Origin: Actinomycetes bacterium
Lineage (GTDB): Bacteria; Actinomycetota; Actinomycetes; JAJYSQ01
Assembly (NCBI GenBank): GCA_021793495.1
Contig: JAJYSQ010000152.1
Span: 1 to 5,663, forward strand
DNA length: 5,663 bases
Direction: 5' to 3'
In this document: one piece after another, positions 1 to 5,663 of the stretch
Layout: the number at the start of each line of letters is the position of its first letter
Numbering within the stretch: position 1 is the stretch's first letter
Made by a program: the position numbers and the translations under genes
The notes under the pieces: generated by a model
Told to the model about the DNA's origin: nothing
Seen by the model: the letters and a program-made list of their open reading frames with translations, nothing else
The model's database searches: none

Positions 1-272
1 ACGCGTCGTTCATGGACTTCCTGATGCCGTACGCCAGCGAGGTGCCCTGGGTGCAGACCGAGCACCTGCAGACGCCGAGCCCGCTGAACCCGTTGGGGAT
101 CAAGGGAGCTGGGGAGGCCGGGGTGATCCCAGGGATGGCGGTGATCGCGTCGGCGATCGAGGACGCCGAGGGCTTCGCCCTGACCCGGATGCCGATCTCC
201 CCCTCCGAGCTGTACGCGCTGCGTCTGGCCCACTCCGGGTCTGCGACGACGACGTCAGAAGGTGAGCGATGA
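1..272 (+). CDS. Molybdopterin-binding (large) subunit of a xanthine dehydrogenase/CO dehydrogenase-family hydroxylase, C-terminal end only
   Basis: This is the 3' end of a gene entering from the left; the first complete codon is at position 3 and the TGA stop is at 270-272. The visible ~89 residues match the end of the molybdenum-cofactor subunit: a stretch around TPSPLNPLG, then GIKGAGEAG, then a conserved tail with RMPISPSELY. In this family the Glu of the GxKGxGExG motif (codon 114-116) is the active-site base next to the Mo centre, so the enzyme is probably active. Family members act in the cytoplasm with an FAD subunit and a 2Fe-2S subunit, hydroxylating N-heterocycles, purines or aldehydes, or oxidising CO. 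The active-site loop that separates true CO dehydrogenase (AYxCSFR) lies outside the window, so the substrate is open. The stop overlaps the next start as ATGA, so the two genes are probably co-translated. The family call is firm; a coxL label would be unsupported. Confidence 0.9.
   Translation, partial: ASFMDFLMPYASEVPWVQTEHLQTPSPLNPLGIKGAGEAGVIPGMAVIASAIEDAEGFALTRMPISPSELYALRLAHSGSATTTSEGER
256..261 (+). promoter_or_regulatory. Ribosome binding site of the CoxG-like gene
   Basis: AGAAGG lies seven bases before the ATG at 269 and inside the 3' end of the upstream gene. It supports 269 as the start and re-initiation after the upstream stop. Confidence 0.6.
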
Positions 273-931
273 AGGTCAACGGTGAAGCGGTGCTGCACGC
301 CCGGGCCGAGGAGGTCTGGGCGGCCCTGGTGGACCCCGCGGTCCTGGTGGCCACGATCCCCGGGTGCGAGAGCCTGGAGCTGATCGGGGGGGACCGGTAC
401 CGGATGAGCGTGACGGCCGGGGTCGCCTCGATCAAGGGCACCTATGCCGGTGAGGTGGAGCTCGCCGACCAGCGGCCGCCGCGGTCTTTCCTGCTGCGCG
501 CCTCCGGGTCTGGGTCGCCCGGGACGGTCCGGGCCGACGTGCTGGTGGGGCTCGAACCGCAGGAGACGGGCTCGACGAGGTTGACCTACGAGGCCGACGC
601 GGTGGTCGGTGGGATGGTCGGGGGAGTGGGCCAGCGGATGCTCGCCTCGGTGGCCAAGCGGACCGCAGGGGAGTTCTTCGCCGCGGTCGACGCGGTGCTG
701 CGCAACGGTGGGGTGCCCGCGGCTGCTCCTGCTCAGGCGGGCCCGGCCCTCGAGCCAGGCGCCGGGGGGTCGACCCCGGTCTCGGGCGAGGTGTACCGCA
801 GGCCTGTGGCCGCGGCGGTGCCAGCGGGGTCGCGAGACCCGCGAGCGCTGCTGCTCGGGGTCGTCGTCGGCGCGCTGGTCGCACTGGCCGGGGTCGTCGT
901 CGGTCGGCTGACCGTACGGGGCTCGCGGTGA
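269..931 (+). CDS. coxG: CoxG-like SRPBCC protein with C-terminal membrane anchor
   Basis: This 220-residue protein has an SRPBCC (START-like) domain at about residues 1-147. It opens with the beta strand MKVNGEAVLHA and the helix ARAEEVWAALVDP, followed by the family's IPGCE motif (30-34). The glycine-rich segment at 111-128 ending in GQRMLASVA is typical of CoxG. A Pro/Ala/Gly-rich linker (about 148-190) follows, then one hydrophobic segment (about 192-212) with Arg on both sides, a likely membrane anchor. In Afipia (Oligotropha) carboxidovorans CoxG tethers CO dehydrogenase to the inner face of the membrane, and later work links the family to quinone hand-off. By analogy it may tie the upstream hydroxylase to the respiratory chain, although CoxG relatives accompany many non-CO hydroxylases. 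Its start overlaps the previous stop (ATGA) and its stop overlaps the next start (GTGA). Family assignment is good; the partner enzyme is inferred from position. Confidence 0.85.
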   Translation: MKVNGEAVLHARAEEVWAALVDPAVLVATIPGCESLELIGGDRYRMSVTAGVASIKGTYAGEVELADQRPPRSFLLRASGSGSPGTVRADVLVGLEPQETGSTRLTYEADAVVGGMVGGVGQRMLASVAKRTAGEFFAAVDAVLRNGGVPAAAPAQAGPALEPGAGGSTPVSGEVYRRPVAAAVPAGSRDPRALLLGVVVGALVALAGVVVGRLTVRGSR

Positions 932-1830
932 AGGCGTTCACCGCGGCGGCGGTCCAGCTGTCACCGGTCCCGGGCCCGCTGACGGCCGAGGCGATCCGGC
1001 GGAACACCGAACGGGCCGTGGCGATGGTCCAGCGGGCGGTCGAGGCGACCGGCGCCGAGCTCGTGGTCCTGCCGGAGACCACCTCGACCGGGTTCACCCC
1101 CGGTCGTCCGCCCGAAGAGGTGTGGGACCTGGTCAGCGACGTGCCCGGGCCGGTCACCGACCCGCTGGCCGAGCTGGCCGCCCGCCTGGGCATCCACCTG
1201 GTGTGGGGCACCTACGAGCGCGGGCCCGAGCGAGGCACGGTCTACAACTCGGCCGTCCTGATCGGCCCCGATGGGTCGGTGCTCGGCGTCTACCGGAAGA
1301 CCCACCCGTTCTCCGGGGAGAAGCGCGCCGCGGGAGGGTGGGTGACCCCGGGGGAGGACATCACCGTGGTGCCCACCGCACTCGGCACGATCGGCATGAT
1401 CATCTGTTTCGACGGGGACTTCCCTGAGCTGTCCCGCATCCAGGCGGTGGCCGGGGCGGAAGTGCTCGTGCGGCCGTCCGCGCTGCTGCGCAGCGCGGAC
1501 ATCTGGGAGCTGACGAACCGGGCCCGAGCCTACGACAACCACGTCTTCGTGGTGGGGGCCAACGCCACCGGGATCGATCCGGGCGGGGTGGTCTACTTCG
1601 GCAACTCCATGATCGTCACGCCGACCGCCCAGGTGGTGGCCCGGGCCGCGTCGCACGAGGGTTGGGTATCGGCACGGCTGGACCCCGACCAGGCGATGGC
1701 GTCGCTGACCCCAGGGTCCAACATCCCGCAGTCCTTCGACCACCTTGCCGAACGCAACACCTCGCTGTACCAGCGGCACGTGGCCGAGCTGCTGGCCCCG
1801 GCCCGGACCAGCTTCCCGTACGGGCACTGA
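928..1830 (+). CDS. Carbon-nitrogen hydrolase (nitrilase superfamily amidase)
   Basis: This 300-residue protein is a usual length for a single-domain nitrilase-superfamily enzyme. The catalytic set is visible: Glu50 in VLPETTSTGF, Lys124 in VYRKTHPF, and nucleophile Cys160 in GMIICFDGDFPE. Glu131 (SGEKR) is a likely second structural or catalytic Glu. The superfamily hydrolyses amides, N-carbamoyl compounds or nitriles through a thioester on the Cys. The CFDGDFPE form and the PxGE-type loop suit amidases or carbamoylases better than true nitrilases, but the substrate is not readable. No signal peptide is seen, so it is cytoplasmic. The GTG start at 928 overlaps the CoxG stop as GTGA, and MKAFTAAAVQLSP is a normal N-terminus for the family. 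The Shine-Dalgarno sequence is weak, so translation probably depends on coupling. It ends the upstream operon. It may process an amide or carbamoyl product made by the hydroxylase or the HyuAB enzyme; that is inference. Confidence 0.9.
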   Translation: MKAFTAAAVQLSPVPGPLTAEAIRRNTERAVAMVQRAVEATGAELVVLPETTSTGFTPGRPPEEVWDLVSDVPGPVTDPLAELAARLGIHLVWGTYERGPERGTVYNSAVLIGPDGSVLGVYRKTHPFSGEKRAAGGWVTPGEDITVVPTALGTIGMIICFDGDFPELSRIQAVAGAEVLVRPSALLRSADIWELTNRARAYDNHVFVVGANATGIDPGGVVYFGNSMIVTPTAQVVARAASHEGWVSARLDPDQAMASLTPGSNIPQSFDHLAERNTSLYQRHVAELLAPARTSFPYGH

Positions 1831-1861
1831 GCCCCGGCGCCCCTTGAGCCCCGGCGCCCCC
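1828..1861. repeat. Two tandem copies of a 17-bp GC-rich unit
   Basis: TGAGCCCCGGCGCCCCT at 1828-1844 is followed directly by a second copy at 1845-1861 that differs only in the last base (T to C). The first copy contains the TGA stop of the amidase gene, so the duplication seems to have started at the stop codon. Each copy contains the palindrome GGCGCC. Confidence 0.9.
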
Positions 1862-1876
1862 ACGGCACGCCGGGGC
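1848..1876. terminator. GC hairpin between convergent genes, probable bidirectional terminator
   Basis: GCCCCGGCG at 1848-1856 pairs perfectly with CGCCGGGGC at 1868-1876 around an 11-base loop. It lies 17 bases after the amidase stop and 3 bases after the stop of the minus-strand methyltransferase gene, the expected place for a shared terminator. There is no T-tract on either strand, which is common in high-GC actinobacteria but leaves the call uncertain. The first copy of the tandem repeat (1831-1839) offers a second, competing 5' arm. Confidence 0.55.
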
Positions 1877-1879
1877 CGA

Positions 1880-2626
1880 TCAGGCGAGCTGGCACTGCCA
1901 GATGGTCACCTGCCAGACGTGACGGCTGCCGCGCTGGCTGAGTCGGATCACCCCGTCGGACAGCAGCTTGGCGACCTGCTTGGCCTTGGTGACGACATCG
2001 GGGAGCGGGAAGTCCCGTTGCGCGACGGCCTGGATGTTGTCCCCGAAGATCCGGCGGGCTGCCTTGAGCACCGCCCCCTCGTCCTGCACGCCGCCGGTCG
2101 GCAGGTACAGCCGGCCACCAGGGGTCAAGTGGTCGCCGACCTGCTCGAGCATGGCCACCGGCAGCTCGGCTCCGGTCGGCCCGCCTCCGCGTCCGGAGGG
2201 GAACCACCCGGTGGCCTCGGCGACCGCGTCGGCTACCCCGGAGACGTCGGCGATGATGATGTCGGCACGGACGTCGGGAACCGGGTCGAACAGGCTGCCG
2301 GTACGAAACTCGGTGACGTCGGCCAGCCCAAGCCGTTGCGCGTTCGCCGTCGCGCACGCGACAGAATCCTCCGACAGGTCGCACCCGATGACCCGGGTGG
2401 CCCCCAGCCGGGCAGCGACGAAGCCCAGCACCCCGCTGCCGCACCCGACGTCCAGGACGGTCTCCCCGGGGTTGATGGTCATCGCGTCGGCCAGCACGCG
2501 GCTGGTGCTGCTCGGGGAGAAGACCCCGGGGCGCAGCTCGATCGTGAACGGGCCGCCTCGGCCCCGCCACTGGAACTCCTGGTGGCCCACGGCCTGTTCG
2601 GTCGCCGAGGTGTCTTCGGTCGCCAT
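1880..2626 (-). CDS. Class I SAM-dependent methyltransferase (PrmA/HemK-like fold), substrate unknown
   Basis: This is a 248-residue protein counted from the chosen ATG at 2626. The Rossmann-type SAM-binding core is clear: motif I VLDVGCGSG (57-65), the acidic residue ending beta-2 in GCDLSED (Asp83), the helix with ATANAQRLGL, and the post-motif IIIADVSG (123-130), followed by LTPGGRLYLP. The segment before motif I, GVFSPSSTSRVLADAM (35-49), resembles the entry segment of protein or rRNA methyltransferases such as PrmA, PrmB and RsmC. The position where N-methylating members carry NPPY or NPL instead reads ADVSG, so the target cannot be assigned. The frame stays open upstream to 2818, but the ATG at 2626 has a good GGAAGG site six bases before it, whereas the next upstream ATG (2662) has none. 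The gene converges on the amidase gene and diverges from hyuA, so it is probably transcribed alone. A role in the flanking catabolic genes is not evident. Confidence 0.85.
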   Translation of the reverse strand: MATEDTSATEQAVGHQEFQWRGRGGPFTIELRPGVFSPSSTSRVLADAMTINPGETVLDVGCGSGVLGFVAARLGATRVIGCDLSEDSVACATANAQRLGLADVTEFRTGSLFDPVPDVRADIIIADVSGVADAVAEATGWFPSGRGGGPTGAELPVAMLEQVGDHLTPGGRLYLPTGGVQDEGAVLKAARRIFGDNIQAVAQRDFPLPDVVTKAKQVAKLLSDGVIRLSQRGSRHVWQVTIWQCQLA

Positions 2627-2630
2627 GGTG

Positions 2631-2638
2631 TCCCTTCC
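2631..2638 (-). promoter_or_regulatory. Ribosome binding site of the methyltransferase gene
   Basis: Read on the minus strand, GGAAGGGA precedes the ATG at 2626 with GGAAGG six bases away. This favours the short (248-residue) form over the 312-residue open frame that begins at 2818. Confidence 0.6.
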
Positions 2639-2710
2639 GTCGGGCCGCGTGCGGCGCTCCATCGTCCATCGGCGCGCCGGTCCCGTGAGGGTACCCGGGA
2701 GCCGAGGTCC

Positions 2711-2749
2711 ATCGTGCCGCATCGAGTCACGATCTTCTAGCGGTCGTGA
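2711..2749. promoter_or_regulatory. Cluster of three inverted half-sites, possible operator
   Basis: ATCGTG (2711-2716) is the inverse of CACGAT (2728-2733), and TCACGA (2727-2732) is the inverse of TCGTGA (2744-2749). Both pairs have an 11-base spacer and share the middle arm, giving alternating half-sites about 16-17 bp apart. This spacing and the divergent location suit a dimeric repressor or activator, but six-base arms can arise by chance and no regulator gene is in the window. Confidence 0.35.
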
Positions 2750-2838
2750 TGCGCCACCGCCAGGCGTCCGTCCAGGCCGGCACGAGCCGCCCACCGGACC
2801 TGTAGGTGACGCCAACACTTTTCGGGTTTCGTTGACAG

Positions 2839-4980
2839 ATGATGACGACGATCACGGGGGCGCGACGCACCACACTGTCCCGCGTGGAGAACCGACGCAT
2901 CCTGATCGGGGTCGACACCGGAGGGACGTTCACCGACCTGGTGGCCGTCGACGAGGTCTCCGGCCGCCTGGTCACCACGAAGACGCCCAGCACCCCGGCC
3001 GACCCGGCTGAGGGGTTCATGACCGGCATCGAGAAGGTCCTCGTCCTGATGCAGGCCGGCGCGGGCGATGTCGTCGCGGTCAGCCACGGCACCACGGTGG
3101 CGACCAACCAGCTGCTCGAAGGCCGAGGGCTCGCTGCGTTGGGGTTCATCACCACCGAGGGGTACGAGTCCATCTTGGAGATCGCCCGGCAGTCCGTCCC
3201 CGATGGGTACGGGAACTCGTACTTCTGGGTCAAGCCTCCGCGGATCGTCCCGGCCGACCGGGTCGCGACCGTCCGTGGGCGGATGGACTTCCGCGGGCAG
3301 GAGATCCGACCCTTCGACGGCGAACAGGCCCGGGCGGCCGCGCGCTGGTTTCGCGACCACGGGATCACCACGATCGGCGTGTGCTTCCTGCACTCCTACG
3401 CCAACCCGGCGCACGAGCAGGCGATGCGCGAGGTGCTCTCCGTCGAGCACCCGGAGGCCGTGGTCTCCATCTCCAGCGACGTGCTGCGGGAGTACCGCGA
3501 GTACGAACGGAGCATGACCACGCTCATCGACGCGGCCGTCAAGCCCCGGATGGCGAGGTACGTCGCCGGGATCCGTCGCCGACTGGACGAGGTGGCCCCG
3601 GCACTGCCCTTCCACGTCATGAAGTCCAACGGCGGGGTGATCTCGGCCGACCAGGTGGTGGCGCAGCCGATCGCCACCGTGCTGTCCGGGCCGGCCGCGG
3701 GCGCGCTCGGGGCTGGTCGAGTGGCCACGGCGGCCGGGGTCGACCTGGTGCTCACCCTGGATGGTGGCGGTACGTCCACGGACGTGGCCGTGCTGGTCGG
3801 GGGGGAGCCGACCCTGACCACGGAGGGCTCGGTGGGCGAGTATCCGTCGCGGATCCCGATGATCGATGTGGTCACCGTCGGCGCCGGTGGCGGGTCGGTG
3901 GCCTGGCGGTCCCCCGAGGGTGCTCTCAAGGTCGGCCCCCGCTCGGCCGGTGCTGACCCGGGGCCGATGTGCTACGGCAAGGGCGGGGTGGAGCCGACGG
4001 TCACCGACGCCCACCTGGTGCTCGGACGGATCCCGACCCACCTGTTGGGTGGGGAGATCCCGTTGGACGTGGCCGCTGCCGCCCAGGGGATCGCGGAGCT
4101 GGCCGGAGCGGCGGGGATCAGCCTGGAGCATGCCGCCACCGGGATCCTGGAGGTCTCGGCATGGAACCAGGCGAACGCCCTGCGCCAGGTGAGCGTGGCC
4201 CGCGGCCTGGACGTCCGGGACTTCACCCTGGTCACGTTCGGTGGGTCCGGCTCCCTGCTGGCCTGCCGCTTGGTGGACGTCCTGGGGCTGGCGGGGGTGC
4301 TGGTGCCGACCAACCCGGGCAACCTCTCGGCCTTCGGGCTGCTCACCGTGGATGTCCGGTTGGACTACGTCCGGACCTGGGTCGCACCCGACGCCGACCT
4401 GGACCTGGATGTGGTGAACCGCCTGTTCGACGAGCTCGCGGAGCAGTCGCGTGCCGCGTTGCTCACCGAGGGGTTCGGCCGCGAGCAGCACCGTACGGTG
4501 CGCAGCGCCGACCTGCGATACGCCGGCCAGGCGTACGAGGTTCGGGTCGCCGTGCCCGACGGGCCGCTCGACCGGGCCGAGGCTGACCGGGTCGTCGAGG
4601 CATTCCACGACGCGCACGCAGCCCGGTACGGCTACAGCTTTCGCGGGGATGCGGCCCAACGCGTCGAGTGGGTGAACCTGCGGGTGACCGGGATCGGCCC
4701 GATCCCGCACCCGGAGCTGCGCCGGCTGACCCTCGGTGGGACCGGCCGACCGCCGGGGACGGGACCGACCCCGAGCGGGGTCCGACCAGCGTTGTTCGAC
4801 CTGCAGCAGGGCTGGGTGTCGACCGGGGTGTACCAGCGGGCGGGGCTGGAGCCTGGCGACCAGATCAGTGGTCCGGCGGTGGTCGAGGAGTACGGCTCGA
4901 CCGTGCCCGTGCACCCCGGCTTCACCGCCCGGGTGGACCCCTTCGGAAACCTGCTGCTGCACAAGGAGGTCGCGCGATGA
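2839..4980 (+). CDS. hyuA: Hydantoinase/5-oxoprolinase family protein, subunit A (ATP-binding)
   Basis: This 713-residue protein is full length for the family. Near the N-terminus the ASKHA-type phosphate loop reads GVDTGGTFTD (24-33), followed by SHGTTVATN (82-90), both hallmarks of the hydantoinase A N-terminal domain. The central domain carries KSNGG (262-266), LSGPAAG (282-288), DGGGTSTD (308-315), GAGGGS (348-353) and SAGADPGP (369-376). The C-terminal domain runs to the end. With subunit B these proteins couple ATP hydrolysis to opening of cyclic amides (5-oxoproline, N-methylhydantoin, caprolactam) or, in acetone and acetophenone carboxylases, to ketone carboxylation. The sequence alone does not separate these. 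The start is uncertain: ATGs at 2839 and 2842 lack a clear Shine-Dalgarno sequence, and a GTG at 2884 would give MENRRILIGVD, closer to the usual N-terminal length. The stop overlaps the hyuB start (ATGA). The family call is very secure, the substrate unknown. Confidence 0.92.
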   Translation: MMTTITGARRTTLSRVENRRILIGVDTGGTFTDLVAVDEVSGRLVTTKTPSTPADPAEGFMTGIEKVLVLMQAGAGDVVAVSHGTTVATNQLLEGRGLAALGFITTEGYESILEIARQSVPDGYGNSYFWVKPPRIVPADRVATVRGRMDFRGQEIRPFDGEQARAAARWFRDHGITTIGVCFLHSYANPAHEQAMREVLSVEHPEAVVSISSDVLREYREYERSMTTLIDAAVKPRMARYVAGIRRRLDEVAPALPFHVMKSNGGVISADQVVAQPIATVLSGPAAGALGAGRVATAAGVDLVLTLDGGGTSTDVAVLVGGEPTLTTEGSVGEYPSRIPMIDVVTVGAGGGSVAWRSPEGALKVGPRSAGADPGPMCYGKGGVEPTVTDAHLVLGRIPTHLLGGEIPLDVAAAAQGIAELAGAAGISLEHAATGILEVSAWNQANALRQVSVARGLDVRDFTLVTFGGSGSLLACRLVDVLGLAGVLVPTNPGNLSAFGLLTVDVRLDYVRTWVAPDADLDLDVVNRLFDELAEQSRAALLTEGFGREQHRTVRSADLRYAGQAYEVRVAVPDGPLDRAEADRVVEAFHDAHAARYGYSFRGDAAQRVEWVNLRVTGIGPIPHPELRRLTLGGTGRPPGTGPTPSGVRPALFDLQQGWVSTGVYQRAGLEPGDQISGPAVVEEYGSTVPVHPGFTARVDPFGNLLLHKEVAR
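4963..4970 (+). promoter_or_regulatory. Strong ribosome binding site of hyuB
   Basis: AAGGAGGT, a full match to the anti-Shine-Dalgarno sequence, lies six bases before the ATG at 4977 and inside the end of hyuA. It fixes the hyuB start and suggests that subunit B is well translated. Confidence 0.85.
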
Positions 4981-5663
4981 CGCTCGGACCAGCACCCGGT
5001 GCGGCGGTCGTCGACCCCGTCCTCGTGGAGATCGTGGCCGGGACGCTCGCCAGCGTGGAGCGCGAGGTGGAGACCGCGATCGGGCGGACCGCCCGGTCGC
5101 CGATGATCCGCGACGCGCACGACTTCCGGGCCGGTATCCACGACGTCCGGCTGCGCAAGCTGACCGGCCGGTCCTACTCCGCGCTCGTCCAGCCGATCGT
5201 GCGGGACTTCCCGATCGGCACGATGCGCTCGGGAGACGTCTTCTTCCACAACGACGTGTACCTGTCCGAGGGCGGTATCGGTCACCTGCCCGACCTGTGC
5301 GTGACCGTCCCGGTGTTCCACGATGCCGGGGCCGGCCCCGAGGTGGTCGCGTTCGTCCAGGCTTTCGGCCACCATGACGACATCGGTGGGGCCGTGCCGG
5401 GTTCGATGCCCTCGCATGCTCGCAGCGTGTTCGAGGAGGGGCTCATGGTCCCGCCGATCCGGCTGTGGGACGCGGGGGTACGCAACGAGGCGGCCCTGCG
5501 CATCATGACCCGCCACTCGCGCATGCCGGACTCGCTGGCCGCGGACCTGGACGCCGAGTGTGCCGCCTGCCGGATGGGGGCCGGTCGGCTCGCCGAGCTG
5601 TTCGACCGGTACGGGCGTACCGACGTTGAGGCCTGTTTCGATGCGATCATCGATGCGACCACC
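4977..5663 (+). CDS. hyuB: Hydantoinase/5-oxoprolinase family protein, subunit B, N-terminal part (cut by window edge)
   Basis: The open frame runs from ATG 4977 through 229 codons to the window end without a stop; family members usually exceed 500 residues, so less than half is seen. It opens with DPVLVEIVAGTLASVEREVE, the standard HyuB start. It then shows RSPMIRDAHDF, GDVFFHNDVY, GHLPDLCVTVPVF, FGHHDDIGG, PGSMP and EEGLMVPP in the family order. Asp49, His103, Asp106 and His132/His133 fall where the family's metal-binding Asp/His residues are expected, so the catalytic metal site looks intact. Subunit B carries the metal-dependent ring-opening (or carboxylation) centre that works with HyuA. 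The stretch between DAHDF and GDVFF (about 51-85, with LTGRSYSALVQP) differs from the common version containing an EGRLVAQ-like segment, which suggests a distinct substrate subgroup. The start overlaps the hyuA stop by four bases. Confidence 0.9.
   Translation, partial: MTLGPAPGAAVVDPVLVEIVAGTLASVEREVETAIGRTARSPMIRDAHDFRAGIHDVRLRKLTGRSYSALVQPIVRDFPIGTMRSGDVFFHNDVYLSEGGIGHLPDLCVTVPVFHDAGAGPEVVAFVQAFGHHDDIGGAVPGSMPSHARSVFEEGLMVPPIRLWDAGVRNEAALRIMTRHSRMPDSLAADLDAECAACRMGAGRLAELFDRYGRTDVEACFDAIIDATT

Larger units (their letters stand above)
2627..2838. promoter_or_regulatory. Divergent promoter/control region between the methyltransferase and hyuA
   Basis: This 212-bp stretch separates two divergent genes and must hold the promoters for both, since neither has an upstream neighbour on its own strand here. 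I could not find a convincing -35/-10 pair for either gene. It is less uniformly GC-rich than the genes, with AT-richer patches at 2731-2740 and 2814-2837. A perfect TTGACA lies at 2832-2837, two bases before the annotated hyuA ATG, but no -10 follows at normal spacing. Confidence 0.55.

Noticed and set aside
1..272. Naming the first gene coxL (CO dehydrogenase)
   Set aside because: A coxG neighbour and the GxKGxGExG motif occur across many Mo hydroxylases, and the diagnostic active-site loop is outside the window.
961..1863. A 300-codon minus-strand open frame antisense to the amidase
   Set aside because: No domain is visible; it mirrors a gene whose catalytic Glu-Lys-Cys set is in the expected order on the plus strand.
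1593..2669. A 358-codon minus-strand open frame overlapping the amidase and methyltransferase genes
   Set aside because: It is a different frame from the methyltransferase, shows low-complexity Arg/Gly/Pro composition, and runs through the coding region of the amidase on the other strand.
2681..2700. Small inverted repeat TCCCG/CGGGA with an internal GGGTACCC in the methyltransferase leader
   Set aside because: Arms of five bases in such GC-rich sequence are expected by chance, and nothing nearby suggests a riboswitch or attenuator.
2627..2818. N-terminal extension of the methyltransferase to 2818 (64 extra residues)
   Set aside because: The extra residues are Arg/Gly/Pro-rich without family similarity and would occupy the whole divergent promoter region; the ATG at 2626 has the better ribosome binding site.
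1745..3011. Overlapping plus-strand open frames (331 and 347 codons) across the methyltransferase region
   Set aside because: They have no family motifs; the minus-strand frame has a full set of SAM-binding motifs and a ribosome binding site.
2737..4995. A 752-codon open frame on the minus strand, antisense to hyuA
   Set aside because: Its translation is rich in Arg, Gly, His and Pro with no recognisable domain, while the plus strand encodes a clear HyuA. Long antisense open frames are a by-product of G/C at third codon positions.

Overview
The window comes from a high-GC bacterium, most likely an actinobacterium. Third codon positions are almost all G or C, genes are joined by four-base NTGA overlaps, and one gene starts with GTG. 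This taxonomic call is an inference from base use and gene content; there is no marker gene to fix it.

Layout. Positions 1-1830 (+ strand) hold the end of a transcription unit of three tightly overlapping genes. First is the C-terminal tail of the large, molybdopterin-binding subunit of a xanthine dehydrogenase/CO dehydrogenase-type hydroxylase. Next is a CoxG-like SRPBCC protein with a C-terminal membrane anchor, then a nitrilase-superfamily carbon-nitrogen hydrolase with its catalytic residues intact. Positions 1831-1879 are a short convergent gap with a 17-bp tandem repeat and a strong GC hairpin, probably a bidirectional terminator. Positions 1880-2626 (- strand) encode a class I SAM-dependent methyltransferase. 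Positions 2627-2838 are a divergent promoter region with clustered inverted half-sites. Positions 2839-5663 (+ strand) carry a hydantoinase/5-oxoprolinase-type pair: complete HyuA (ATP-binding subunit) and the first 229 codons of HyuB, cut by the window edge.

How the genes may work together. A molybdenum hydroxylase can add oxygen to an N-heterocycle carbon to give a lactam or imide. HyuA/HyuB-type enzymes use ATP to open lactam or hydantoin rings (some relatives carboxylate ketones). Nitrilase-superfamily amidases can hydrolyse the linear amide or carbamoyl product. The gene content therefore fits a catabolic island for a nitrogen heterocycle or cyclic amide. The substrate cannot be read from this window, and the grouping is an inference. 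The methyltransferase has no obvious place in that scheme and may simply be a neighbour.

I see no RNA genes, insertion sequences, CRISPR arrays or phage genes. Nothing here amounts to a clearly new system. The points most worth checking are the Mo-hydroxylase/amidase/HyuAB association, the divergent control region and the repeat-hairpin between the convergent genes.
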